The notes: generated by a model from the letters alone, not told the origin. Shown: positions 1 to 10,665, numbered from the stretch's first letter. The stretch is DNA of 64,000 bases from Cryoendolithus antarcticus (GCA_002077065.1 NAJO01000009.1:496001-560000); one strand, 5' to 3'. Program-made: numbers and translations.

Positions 1-180
1 ATGATATGGTAGTATAACGCATGACAGGTAACGAAGCATTACGTCTTCTATCGCTTGAAGCGTATGATCACTGTTGTCTAAAGCTACATGTACCAGTAGG
101 TATGCTGATACGTAGAGCGGCAATTTCGCCATCCCTTGCCGAGCTCCGGCGGGGATGATCATGCAGGTCGAGAATCGCAG

Positions 181-1440
181 CTACTCATCATGCTTCGTCT
201 CCATCCACGCCATGGTCCGTATGTCACCACGCTTGGGCGCCTTCTTCTTCAGATGCTTGGACGTGTTACGCTCCGCAAAGCTGTCGTTCGCTCCACGAAG
301 TATCATGGACCTGCTGCCATACTTCCTAATGCTGCGCGCCGGCAATTTGCCGCTGGCGTGGTCGGAATGACTGTCTGAAGCGGCATGCTGCTGGCCGGCG
401 GCTAGCTCCCCGTCGGCAGCGGTCTCTTGAACATCCAGGTCACTAATAGCAGCCAACATGCCCTCTCCAGGATCATCCGTTACTCCCACGTTCTCACCGT
501 CCTCAATCTTGGCGAAGGCGAGTGCCTGCTCCCCAGTCTTGAGAGCGACAGCCTGCTCCCCAGTCTTGGGAGCGACAGTCTCCTCCCCAGTTTTGAGAGC
601 GGCTGTCTCCTCCTCGAACGCGGCAGTCTTGACGGCGGCAGTCTCTTCCTCGACCGTGGCGGTCTGCTTCTCGGCAGCGGCAGTCTCTTCCTCGACCGTG
701 GCAGTCTCTTCCTCGACCGTGGCAGTCTCCTGCTCGACTACGGCAGTCTCTTCCTCGACCGTGGCAGTCTCCTGCTCGACTACGGCAGTCTCCTGCTCGA
801 CTACGGCAGTCTCCTGCTCGACTACGGCAGTCTCGTCGGATTCGTCGTCCTCGTCGTCCTCGTCGTCCTCGTCGAAGTCGTCCTCGTCCTCGTCGATCTC
901 ATCGCCTTCGTCGGATTCATAATGATCGACACCGTCAGCCTGATCGAAGTTGCGGTCGCATTCATCCATCCAAAGCAGGCGAGCCTCGATGTCACGTGAA
1001 AATTTGGTGTGCCTGCGTCGCAGAGACCGACAGTACTGGCCGACTGTTTCTCCACATTCTGCGATGGCAGCTTCATCCTCGAACCAGCTGAGAAGGTCAT
1101 CGGCCTCAATGAGATGATCCTCTTGGACGGCGAGATCTTCGTCAAGAAACATTCCCGCAAGGTAGAGGTGGACTTGTGCTCGATCGAGAGGGTGAAGGTT
1201 ACGCTTTTCTAACAGCGCGAAGCAAGTCTCGGAAATCAAGGACCAATCTTTGAGGACCACGCCTGGCACGGGTTTGGCGAGAGCGATGACGGTTTCTTTC
1301 AACTCCTGTAACAGTGTCGCAAGGTAAGTGGGCGCCACGTCGACTTGGAGGGCTTTGCAGCGCGTGGCAATGTCCGCCTCCAGTGGTGGACGGGGAGCTG
1401 CGGAGCCGACGGGCAGACCATATAGACCGCGTCCAGACAT
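181..1440 (-). CDS. Hypothetical acidic protein with heptad minisatellite
   Basis: Single-exon frame of 419 residues with an ATG start. I do not recognise a family. Residues 1-170 look folded and helical, with several Cys and Trp residues. Residues about 174-203 are almost entirely Asp/Glu. Residues about 203-300 are a run of seven-residue units close to ETAVVEQ or ETATVEE, which decay into KTGEEx-type units. The tail (about 345-419) is basic and low in complexity. The acidic block and heptads suggest a disordered, possibly nuclear or chromatin-associated protein, but this is inference. The open frame survives through the repeats, which argues for a real gene. It is transcribed away from the zinc-ribbon gene that starts 440 bp upstream of its ATG. 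Confidence 0.7.
   Translation of the reverse strand: MSGRGLYGLPVGSAAPRPPLEADIATRCKALQVDVAPTYLATLLQELKETVIALAKPVPGVVLKDWSLISETCFALLEKRNLHPLDRAQVHLYLAGMFLDEDLAVQEDHLIEADDLLSWFEDEAAIAECGETVGQYCRSLRRRHTKFSRDIEARLLWMDECDRNFDQADGVDHYESDEGDEIDEDEDDFDEDDEDDEDDESDETAVVEQETAVVEQETAVVEQETATVEEETAVVEQETATVEEETATVEEETAAAEKQTATVEEETAAVKTAAFEEETAALKTGEETVAPKTGEQAVALKTGEQALAFAKIEDGENVGVTDDPGEGMLAAISDLDVQETAADGELAAGQQHAASDSHSDHASGKLPARSIRKYGSRSMILRGANDSFAERNTSKHLKKKAPKRGDIRTMAWMETKHDE
631..836. repeat. 21-bp coding minisatellite
   Basis: Tandem 21-bp units alternate between two forms. On the plus strand one ends in gctcgactac and the other in ctcgaccgtg. They encode the ETAVVEQ and ETATVEE heptads of the overlapping minus-strand gene. 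Units at 720-836 are nearly identical; those towards 631 are degenerate. The unit is a multiple of three, so copy-number change keeps the frame. Confidence 0.9.
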
Positions 1441-1880
1441 AGTGGCGATGCGGTGCGGTGAGCTTTGGTGTGAATGATGAGGGCGAGTGTAGTGCTGTCA
1501 GGCTGAGGTGCGCAGCAAAGCGTGCGCACAGTGATGGTACAAGTTGCGGAAGGTGCGAGTGAGACCTGGGTCCCTCCTTCCCGCTCGCGCTTGGATCACG
1601 TCAAACGGAACAATGGGTCTCACTGGACACTTACGATTCTGGCGAGTGATCACTTTGCTTCACAAGATGATCACGCACCCAGCAGACTTGCATTCGCTTC
1701 TCCAACGTCACCAACCGCTCCAGCACTATCACGCCCACGCCTTCGACTGTGATACTGTTACATTGTATCTGCGCCAGACGAACCTTCCCGCAACCCGCGC
1801 CAATACTGCCAACGCGAGGTAGTCCTCAGCTCGCCGATCACCCACCCACTTGCTCCAACCCACGACACCATCTCGCCATC
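1441..1880. promoter_or_regulatory. Divergent intergenic region, 440 bp
   Basis: It lies between the starts of two divergently transcribed genes and so must contain both promoters. The side towards 1881 is rich in C and T and runs into the start codon context ccatcATG. No clear binding motif was recognised. Confidence 0.5.
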
Positions 1881-4800
1881 ATGTGTCCTGGTCCAAATCC
1901 CGAGAAGACATGCGGGCAATGCAGCTCCAACAAGTCGCTGAACGCGTTCCCACCCGATGCAGGGACGACCGACGGGTACAGCGACATATGCGCAGACTGC
2001 TCAAAGAAGAAGAAGGAATGTACCCAATGCGGGATCGAGAAGCTGCTCGTGGAGGGGTTCTACAAGACGAGTCGAGGCAACTATCAGCCGAGATGCAAAG
2101 CCTGCCACAATCAGGAAGTCGGTGATCGGAAGACTTGCAAAGGACTTTGCGGTCTTGAGAAGCCTATGGATGATTTTCCTGGGGCAGGCCGAGGCAGATA
2201 CAAGGCGAAGTGCAAAGACTGCATGAAGGACGAGGCGTCTAAGAAGCCCGACATGTCGCCTGATGATCGGAAGACTTGCAAAGGACTTTGCGGTCTTGAG
2301 AAGCCTATCAATGATTTTCGAAAGTCAGGCAAGGGCACATACAGGGCGAAGTGCAAAGATTGCACGAAAGACGAGGAGTCTAAGAAGCCCGACATGTCGC
2401 CTGATGATCTGAGGGCTTGCAAAGGAACATGCGGTCTTGAGAAGCCTATCAAAGATTTTGCTAGAACAAGCAAGGGCAACTATAAGGTGAAGTGCAAAGA
2501 TTGCACGAAAGACGAGGTGCCTGATGATCAGCGCGAGTGTCGAGGACCTTGCGGGCTCACGAAGCCGGTCGGGGATTTCCATGGATACAGGAAAAGGTGC
2601 AAGGACTGCGAGAAATCCCGTATCACGGAGAGGGACATGTCAACATTGACTGGCGACATGGATGCTACAGGTGGTGATACCGCAGAAGGTGAGTCTAAGA
2701 CTGCAGTCCTCCTCCGCTCTATGCTTCCTGGCCTCACTGACCACTCACAGCAGATGACGAAAGTGAGGAAGAGGATACGCTTTCATCCAATCCTCGCCTC
2801 GCTGAGTTACAGCGCGTCTATCGGAACCTGTTTCGTCGGCCGACCACGGTCGACAGGCGCTACACTCGCGGTGCCGATTACTGGGTGCTCAGCAAAGAAG
2901 AGATTTTGTCACGATATACCGACTTACAGAACACACTTGCGACCAGGCCCCGCCTTATACGCGCACTCCAGCGTGACGAAGCCGCTCGGGGTTATTTACC
3001 GATACCTCGATCACTGCACTCGCCATACCATTACCTGGAAAAGCAAGCCTTGGTCGACCTTGCAAGACGCCGGGGGTGGACCGCTTTCGAGAACGCAGAG
3101 GAGTCAAGACTAGCGTCCGAGCGTGATGAGGATCGTGCGCTGGCGACAGAAGACGGCGATGGCGATACAGATATGCTGGATGTTCACGACACTATGGTGC
3201 CGGCGGGTGGACCACCTCCGGGACGAATCTCAGTTTCGGCTATCGACCCACGACCACTCGACCCGCGGCTGCGATCCTCCAACAACAGCCTCCGCAGTCC
3301 AGCTACCACACTCGATGAGGATGATATGAACAAGAAATTGAGGGGTCGACGGGTCAGATTCCTCTTACAGCAGGATCATAGCAGCGAGGTGGACTTCTGG
3401 GAGACTATGGACGATGCCAGCCAGCAGGCTCTGGCCGCTGTACTTGTGGACGACCTCACTGTCGGTCTTGGCTTGAAGCCTCGCACTCGGGAAGCGTATG
3501 AGCGATGCAGCTCCACGCTCAACCAGGCCTCCCAGCTTCGGCGTGTGCGAATCGGCGGGGTCGTTGGCATTACCGGTACACAGACTGCCTTCGACTCGCT
3601 ATACCATTTGCTTCATCAGGGGCAGATCGTGCCACAGGCCACCTCTTCTCGTGGCTTACTCTGTGGGGTGTACGCACTTGAGAGGTCTCTGAGGTTCATG
3701 CAGCAGCGCCTATACAGGAACAACCCCGGATTGTGGCAAGTTGATCCTTCGATCAGGTTCATCCAGCCTCCGCCTGTAAGGTATACCGACATGATGAATG
3801 TGCTCTTCTCGGATTGGGATCCACTCAGACAGTACAACGATGGCGACACGGCTACTCCGACGCCTGCTTACGATGCATACATTCGGCAGCAATACAGCTC
3901 TTTGCTCGCCACTGGAGTCGATGCCGTACTGTTCAACGACGCATACATAGAGATGACGCGGGTCACGAACCTGGACGCCTTTCAGCTACAGGCTATCCTC
4001 ACTTTGCTGCATAACGGCGGCAACAACCCTGACATGCCAATGCACTACCAGCTTGGCGTCATTCGCAGTGGGTACTGGCGTGATGTGCCAGGGACTGCTC
4101 CAGCTCAGGAAGAAGCTGTTCCTGCACATGTGCGCTTTATCAACAACTTCGATTCGAACCACGCCCGACAAGCTGCGCTGTTTGTTCACAACAGAGTGGC
4201 ACTTGGTGACGGCTATAGTCACTTCGAAGGGATGGATGACAGCGGCGGCAGCGGTTACTATGATGTGCTGTCATGGGGGATGCGAGTGAACGCTGACGAA
4301 CATTACGTCCCTGGCCGCGCGGGCAACGAAGATCTCGACGAAGCGTCTAAGACGGACAACGATCGAAGACTAGCAAAGAATGAGCGCGTAAGGACCAAGG
4401 CTGCCGCCAAACGAGAGCACACGGGATGCATACCCTGTCGCGAGCAGAACAGGCAGTGTACAGGTGATGTCTGGCAGGTGCCTTGCCCACAGTGTCAGGA
4501 CACCGAGCTATATGACGACGGAGACGCCCCTAACTGCACCTGGGATGATCACCTCCGGCCGATGCAGTTCATACCCTCAAATGCCACGCCTCAGCAGCGC
4601 GAGGTAATGATGCAGCGTTGGAATACGCCCTTCAATCCGGATAATATAATAGCAGGGTTTGTTGCTGTTGATCCCGTGCCAGCAGTCAGGCATTTTCTCG
4701 TCATTGCGCTCGCTCGCACCTCCTCTGCACGAGACCCAGCTACGATGGCAGCAATAGCTGCAGACCAGCAGATTACGCTTCATCACTACGACAACATGCT

Positions 4801-5524
4801 AAACGCAGGACCGAACGCCAACATTCAAGTCGTCCATTTCCCGGTAGGTCAGCGTCCGACCGATGAGAACGGTGGATACCTTCATATGCGCAAGGCTCGG
4901 TTCACGATTGCTCGACACGGCACTAGAGCCGTGCCTACTACAGCTGGCAACGTCAATAACCCTGCGGTCATTAGACTTGTCGCGCTGTTCCACGAAGTCT
5001 TCGCATATCAACAGCCGGTCCCTGCTAATCATCCATACGAAATCCACATGCTGCTCAATGGGTTCGCTGGTTTGTCTGTGGGTATTCCGGCCTGGGGCAG
5101 TCTCGTCCCTTGGGAAGGTTTCTACGCTTGGGTGAGCGATCTGGACATCCAGAACCACACCGCGTTGGCCGAACGCATCTTCATTGTTGTGCTTGCGGAG
5201 CCGCATGTTGTCGATGGAGTTCTTCCTCATTCGCTTGAGTTCCCTAACCGCACCGCTCGCTGGCCACGCCACAGGGGTAAGCACATGCATAAGAGGAGGC
5301 TCGTCGATCTACTCACCCGCAACGAGGATCTCAGAGCAGCTGCACTTGGGTATGCGCCGCTTCCACAGCGCTGGCCTGCTGCCGATGAGCACGATCTCGA
5401 TGTGATACTAGAGGCTATGTTCAATGAGGCTCGATACCGCTCAGGCCAGCTTGATGCGCTCACTGCACCGAGCGTGCAAGATGTAGCGGCACGCAATACC
5501 GGTCGGAATGCGCCCTTGCGCTAG
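1881..5524 (+). CDS. Large zinc-ribbon repeat protein with Zn2Cys6-like cluster
   Basis: Exons 1881-2688 and 2751-5524 give about 1193 residues. The intron (gtgagt...cacag) joins two long frames in phase. Residues 1-250 hold five or six zinc-ribbon-like modules, each with a CxxC or CxxxC pair, a short [E/T]KP...F stretch, and a second CxxC (CKDC, CKAC); three modules are separated by a near-identical linker with KKPDMSPDD. The middle (about 480-790) has a Cys in LLCGVYAL (about 574) and a His in YSHFEGM (about 760), a spacing reminiscent of papain-fold proteases. Residues from about 829 form C-x2-C-x6-C-x8-C-x2-C-x13-C, close to a fungal Zn2Cys6 cluster but with a long last loop. A regulatory or nucleic-acid-binding role is inference; I know no named family with this architecture. 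Confidence 0.75.
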
Positions 5525-5916
5525 GTTGCTCATCAGGCCCGGGAGTGCTCCACTCGATGACTTCGCATGCTCGGGGTTCCGGAGCGCAGGCATACATGAG
5601 ATGATGGTGTGGACATGGGGGTAGGAACGGTTGCAGATGTTGTGAGGAGACGATGGATATGACGGGCAGAGAACGATCGTCAGCATTGCGGAGAGGATTG
5701 GATTTGTTCTCAAGTTGCCGGCCTTGCTCTGAGGCCGATGCAATGACGAGATGACAGACGAGGGCAAATTGAATTAGCAGTAGGTCGATGTATTACATTG
5801 TAAATGCCTGTGCGTGTCACTGTGAATGGCCTCGCGAGACGCATCACAGCCCATCAACATGTAGGCCGAGCAGGTCCTTCCCATTGTGACTCCCAACATC
5901 ATCCTACGAATGTCTA

Positions 5917-6131
5917 CTTCCGCTTCTCCGAAAGTCCGAAGAGCATCACAAGCGTGTATAGTGTACACCAGAGCAGAAAAGCTGTGGAAGACCCGCTCCG
6001 GCGAGATGTAACGCTGCCCTCGTCGCAGCAATCTCTTGTGCTTCTCGTAGGCTTACCTCAATGGCACGAGAGTTGTCCGACGCAGCTTGTAGTAGTCTTG
6101 CGAATTCTTCCGACTTTTGGAGAAGCGGAGG
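5917..6131. mobile_element. MITE-like foldback element, copy 1 (215 bp)
   Basis: The ends are inverted repeats. The left end reads cttccgcttctccgaaagtc, and the right end is its reverse complement with two or three mismatches over about 20 bp. The left flank is TA; the right flank is TG, possibly a decayed TA. A small hairpin (gctgc/gcagc, 6013-6029) sits at the centre. Read in reverse, its interior aligns with copy 2, including a shared caagctgc about 42 bases from the end. It has no coding capacity. A TA target would fit Tc1/mariner-type mobilisation. Confidence 0.55.
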
Positions 6132-6185
6132 TGTGAGGCACTATGCTATGTCAGGTCTCCCAATCCCCCGGCCCAGATGCTACCT

Positions 6186-6222
6186 ACCAGATGCAAGTAC
6201 GCTCACCAGATGCAAGTACGCT
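6186..6222. repeat. 18-bp tandem duplication
   Basis: The segment accagatgcaagtacgct occurs twice in direct succession, separated by one base. It is noncoding and lies between the two foldback elements. Confidence 0.85.
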
Positions 6223-6462
6223 GTAAACGTCCGTCCTAATACATCCAACCCAGTCCATCCCGCTCTGCTAGTCCATAATGCATCAGTCCTCAACATCACT
6301 CTCCGCAATATCCTCCGCATGCTTCAAAATACCGGCGAACCCCGTTTGACAGCACCGTTGGATGGTTAGGTTTGCGACTATAGTCGACCACGATGTGCTC
6401 GCACGTGTCCACTACGCTACTGTCATCCTAATCCGCGGCCTTGACGAGGAGGACTGAAGCTA

Positions 6463-6678
6463 TCTTCGCTTCTCCGAAACTACGCAATGCTCCTCTGATG
6501 CTTCAAGCTGCTTCGCTGCCGTGGCTTGAGCGCAAGAAGGCACCCAGAGACACGTCGTCCTAGTGAACGTTCCCACTAGGACAGTGCCTCTCAGAGACGC
6601 TTTACTATAGTGCATGAGTGACCTGGTCAAGTCAACAGACACATCTGTACTTTTTTCAGACTTTGAGAAAAGCGGAGG
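6463..6678. mobile_element. MITE-like foldback element, copy 2 (216 bp)
   Basis: TA dinucleotides flank both ends (6461-6462 and 6679-6680). Inverted ends share cgcttctccgaaa and its complement, with indels. A perfect 9-bp stem (gtcctagtg, 6557-6565; cactaggac, 6574-6582) lies at the midpoint. Length matches copy 1 to one base, and the interior aligns with copy 1 in the opposite orientation. It is noncoding. Confidence 0.6.
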
Positions 6679-6708
6679 TACATTTACTGCAGCATTTGAC
6701 CGTCTGCT

Positions 6709-7590
6709 CTACCACGGGATCTCTCCCCCATCGTACGCCTCAATCTCCCCGAACTTATACCCAGGCACCTTGATGTTCAGCAACTTCCCGTTCTTCTCAG
6801 GCGTGGCCTCACGAACGATTCTGACAACCTCCCCTGCGCCTTGCTCAACGGTCAAATGCGCGTAGTCCACGCCACCGAGCTTGGTCTTCAGCCACTGCAT
6901 CGGAAGTCAGCAAACAATCATACCAGTATGGGTGAGAGAGAGTTTTCCATACCCCTGGGGTCAGTGCGAAGACCGTAAACCCTTGATCCTTGAGATCGAG
7001 AGAATACTGCACGGTAAGCATGTTCACCGCTGCCTTGGAGACCTTGTAGGCGTAGGTCGGGGCGAAGTGCGTATGCGCTGCGAGGGAAATGGAGGCTAGG
7101 GAAGTAGAGCTGCTCATCGGCATCAGCACTATTGATCTCAACATGGCCCACAAGGTAGGACTGACATATTGACGATCTTCTTCTCCATCCCCTTCTCCAA
7201 CAGTGGCAGAAAAGCAGCCGTCACTGTCTGCACGCCTACAACATCAAGCTCGAACAGCTCCTTCATCTGCTCGGCCTTGACACTGCGCATACCGCCAGGA
7301 TTTGCGTCTGCAGCCCCAGCGTTGTTGATCAGAACATCGAGGCCTTTGTCGCCCAAGGCAGACGAGACCTGTTTCACCGCCGCTGCAACTGCTGGACCAT
7401 CAGTGACAGAAGCGATGACTGAAGTCGAGCGGTCGGAGTGAGCGTCGAGCAATTTCTGAAGGTCGGGAGAAGGGGCGCTGCGTGTGAGGGCGAAGATGTG
7501 CGAGACTTGCGATGCGGGCAAGGACAGCAGCTTGGTGGTCAGGGCCAGACCAAGACCCTGAGATGTGCCGGTGATGAGGTATGAGGCCAT
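6709..7590 (-). CDS. Short-chain dehydrogenase/reductase
   Basis: Three exons (7590-7166, 7109-6953, 6894-6709) give 255 residues, the usual length of a classical SDR. It should be an NAD(P)-dependent oxidoreductase acting on a small carbonyl or alcohol; the substrate is unknown. The cofactor motif TGTSQGLG is at the N-terminus. It is followed by NNAG, a catalytic Ser after KKIVNI, and the YKVSK active site. PGW-LKT follows across the second intron. Both introns are 56-58 bp; the first uses donor GTCAGT in phase 2, and the second uses GTATGG in phase 0, exactly rebuilding the conserved PGW. The ATG at 7590 is preferred to an upstream in-frame ATG because it starts MASYLITGTSQG directly before the Rossmann motif. 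Confidence 0.88.
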
Positions 7591-7875
7591 TGTGGTGCGA
7601 TGTGTGATGATGGTCAGAACGCCTGTGCAAGTTGATGTCCAGTGCCATTGAAGCTGCTGATATAAGTATTCTGCCACAGAGCCGGCTGACTTGCACGCTT
7701 AAGTCCGGCGACCTGATTCGCTCGTCACTTTGCCGCAATCGGCTGCGTCGTATAGTAGGCTACGTCGTATAGGTAGCATATCGTCCATTGTTTCTCGTCC
7801 GGTGGCATGAGTAAGCACGATGCGCTAAGGCCGTGTGCAGGACGGTTCTCTCGATGATCATCGCGCTTTCTGGCC

Positions 7876-8622
7876 TCAACCCACCATGCTCTTCTTCCTC
7901 CCCCTCATCCTCACCTCCTCCAATCTCCTCAATGTTCCCTTAGCTCCCTTGAAGACCTCTCTATATCCCTCTAGCACTTCCGGAAACGTCCCCTCCTCTC
8001 TTGGATGCGTGCTTCCGAATGCCCGCTCAAGCACATACAAGTCCACCGCCCGATCCTCCTCCTGCACAGTCTGCGTCGCAAGACCAAAGTCAATAAGCAC
8101 AATCTCCCCTCTCAGTCTGTCTGCTGTCTCTCCTGCAATAGGTCGTAACATCATATTACTCGTCGTCAAATCCCCGTGCACAACCCCAGCTGCATGCAAC
8201 CCCCCCACAGCCCGCCCAATCCTTCTCATTAACCCCTTCAACACCCCGTCAGCCCCATTCACACTCACATCCCTCCCTCTGACAGCCTCTTTCACACTCC
8301 CTCCATCAATCCACTGCATAGCCATCCACCCTGTCTCCCAATCCAGGCCCAGTACCGCCGGCACAGCCACGCCTTCCCGCAGACATTTGACCAGCACGCG
8401 CGCTTCGGCGAGGATACGCTGGCGCGTGAGCCGTTTATCTAGCGTTGGATGACGCCAGGGTTTTGCAGGGCGGATCTTGAGAGCGCAGGGTGTGGTGGGG
8501 GAGAGGAAGGTGGTGTGGTAGAGGAGGGCTTCGGCGCCTTGGGCGATGAGCGTTAGGGGCGTGGTGGAGGTGGAGAAGGGAGAAGGGAGGGCGTGGGAGG
8601 TGGGAAGAGGGTCTGCGGCCAT
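7876..8622 (-). CDS. BUD32: EKC/KEOPS complex kinase Bud32
   Basis: A small atypical protein kinase/ATPase of the KEOPS complex, needed with Kae1 for the t6A modification of tRNAs that read ANN codons and also linked to telomere and transcription functions. From the ATG at 8622 the protein has 248 residues, close to the family size. Motifs: LIAQGAEALLY (N-lobe), the invariant Lys in ALKIRP followed by RHPTLDKRLTRQR, which is a Bud32 signature, catalytic HGDLTTSN (about 149) and metal-binding DFG (about 178). The C-terminus ends in MRGRKKSMVG, a basic tail typical of Bud32. An in-frame ATG at 8763 would add 47 Ser-rich residues. It is divergent from the PP2C gene starting at 8916. Confidence 0.93.
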   Translation of the reverse strand: MAADPLPTSHALPSPFSTSTTPLTLIAQGAEALLYHTTFLSPTTPCALKIRPAKPWRHPTLDKRLTRQRILAEARVLVKCLREGVAVPAVLGLDWETGWMAMQWIDGGSVKEAVRGRDVSVNGADGVLKGLMRRIGRAVGGLHAAGVVHGDLTTSNMMLRPIAGETADRLRGEIVLIDFGLATQTVQEEDRAVDLYVLERAFGSTHPREEGTFPEVLEGYREVFKGAKGTLRRLEEVRMRGRKKSMVG

Positions 8623-8915
8623 TGGGAGGGATGTGATGGAGGGTGAAGAAGATGACAGGAAGTGTGATCGTGACTTCGTTACCAATGAGACAAAGTCGCA
8701 GTTCGACGTCACATTTGAAGCTTGCCCTGAGCTACTTTTCAACCTTTCGCTACTGGCAGACATACTATCTTTCTGCGCGTCTTTAATCGGTGAGCTCCTG
8801 CCCTGTCACCGTTGTTATGCGCACATCGCACGCGGCGAGCAATACGGCGCGTCCTGCCTGAACCTCTGGCATATTATCACCCACCGCACGCCCCCGAACT
8901 CGACAACCTCAGCCC
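8623..8915. promoter_or_regulatory. Divergent promoter region BUD32 / PP2C
   Basis: A short (293 bp) shared upstream region between two head-to-head genes. The side near 8916 is C-rich and runs into the start. No specific motif was identified; the upstream alternative start of BUD32 (8763) lies inside it. Confidence 0.5.
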
Positions 8916-10665
8916 ATGATGACCCCCATCTTCCGCTCCGCCAGAATGGCGCGGTCCTTCGGTCTCCCCATCCATCGCACAGTTCTCCACTCCCGACGGC
9001 GGTACACTACTCCCCCAAAGACCTACTTCCAACCCCTCGACCAACCGCCTCCACCACCACCTCGAACCTCATTCCGAATACTACGATGGTCCCTCTTCGG
9101 CGTAACAGCCTTTGGCATAGGCTTCTACATGCACGCCTACCTCTCCGCGCGCTTCGGTCTCGACGTTCTCGAAGAGCTAGCGGGCGAGATGGACCCCCAA
9201 GACGCCACGGCCATGCAAGGCGCACTTCAGGACGGCGTAGAAGTAGCGCAAGCACGTGTCGTGCATGCCTTCACGCACGAGCAGGCCACTGCAGTTCTGC
9301 GGCAACGGGCCGGCGTAGCAGTCACGCCGACTGTCGTAAGCCATGTGTGCCAGAGCCCGAGCAACCTACCGTGCGAGGATACGTGGAGCTCGGGGACGTA
9401 CATGTACCTCAAGGACGCCGCGAAGGATTGGAGCGAATGGGCTATATTCGATGGCCACGCGGGGACGAGAACGAGTCAGGCGCTTAAGGAGATTCTGCCT
9501 GTTGTTGTCGGCGAGAAGCTCTGGGAGAGCGGGTGCATGCAGAGGATGTATGTGGCTAACGATCAGAGAGTGTGGAGGGTGATTCAGAACGCTTTCAAGT
9601 ATCTTGACGAGGAGGTGCTGGGTGAGGCGAAGCGGTGTCTGGAGGACGATCAGGATGGGTTGCGGCCCGGCGGAGAAGGTCAGCTTGCTGAGTAATATGT
9701 TGAGCGGGAGCTGTGCGCTTTTGGCCTTGTTTGATCCTACCAAGGGTGTTCTGCGCGTAGCCAACACTGGGGATTCGAGAGCCGTGTTGGGGACATGGGA
9801 AGATGGAAAGTACGTGGCTCGGCCTATGAGCGAAGATCACACAGGCTTCAACCAAAAAGAGGTCGAGCGGCTTGCTGCAGCGCACCCAGGCGAGGACGTG
9901 ATCGATCCCAAAACCGGCCGTATCTTCGGACTAGCCGTTACGCGCGCATTCGGCGACTCTCGATGGAAGTGGTCGCAAGAACTCACGGCAAAAGCCCACG
10001 AGCTCTTCTGGGGCCCAGCACCACGACCCAACAATGTCGTGAAAACGGCGCCCTACCTAACAGCCGAACCTGAAATTCAAGAAGTCCGCGTGCAGACCGG
10101 CGCACACCCAGACTTCCTCATCATGGCTTCCGACGGCCTCTGGGACAACATGTCCAACGACGACGCCGTAGCCTGCGTACAGCTTTGGCTGGAGCACAAC
10201 AAACCTCTCGACATCGTGCGACGTTTGAAAACCGACATGGAAGAACTCAAGAACGGCCCTGCGATCACCGCCGAGAAAGCTGGCACCGCCTCTGGGAATG
10301 CGAAATCCCGCCTTCCCTTCTCCTTCTCCTCGCACTCATCTCCGTCAACCGATGGCCTCGAACCCCCATCGATGCCCGACTCGACGCCCGACGCCGACCC
10401 AGACACTTACTATGATCCCGACCAGCGGGCGCTGAAATGGCGCGTGAGCCCTAGGCACTTCATTGTTGAAGACGACAATGCGGGCGTGCATCTCATCAAG
10501 AACGCTTTTGGAGGAAGTCGGAGACGGCTGTTTGAGAGCGTTATGACGGTTCAACCGCCGTTGAGTAGGGATGTGAGGGATGATGTGACGGTGCATGTCA
10601 TCTTCTTTGGGGTGGATGCGAAGGCGGAGGCGAAGGAGATGGAGCAAGCCGGGGGAAGGGAGTAA
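8916..10665 (+). CDS. Mitochondrial PP2C-type protein phosphatase (Ptc5-like)
   Basis: A PPM-family Ser/Thr phosphatase. Metal-binding motif IFDGHAG comes first, then SGSCALLALFD, NTGDSRAVLG, SEDHTG, VTRAFGDS and MASDGLWD in the standard order. The N-terminus is Arg-rich without acidic residues (RRRYTTPP), followed by one membrane segment (LFGVTAFGIGFYMHAYL). This fits a mitochondrial inner-membrane or intermembrane phosphatase such as yeast Ptc5, which acts on pyruvate dehydrogenase. The two halves are in different frames: frame 1 ends at 9695 and frame 2 covers the rest. Either a 49-bp intron (9635-9683, phase 2) or one extra base near 9657-9661 joins them. The joined length (about 566-582 residues) matches Ptc5. 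The starts at 8916 and 8919 are adjacent. Confidence 0.85.

Larger units (their letters stand above)
5525..6708. other. Gene-poor region holding two foldback elements
   Basis: No convincing coding frame is present in these 1.2 kb. The stretch contains two related inverted-repeat elements (5917-6131 and 6463-6678) and an 18-bp direct duplication at 6186-6222. The 3' ends of the flanking genes face each other here. Confidence 0.6.

Noticed and set aside
1..180. Left edge of the window.
   Set aside because: Too short for a gene and without recognisable motif; only the 3' flank of the first gene is expected.
1689..1710. cattcgcttctccaacgtc, similar to the end of the foldback element.
   Set aside because: No matching inverted end at the right distance; the partner would fall in coding sequence.
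1749..1880. Upstream extension of the zinc-ribbon gene to an earlier start.
   Set aside because: The added residues are Pro/Thr-rich with no conservation; MCPGPNPEKTCGQC from 1881 starts directly before the first zinc module.
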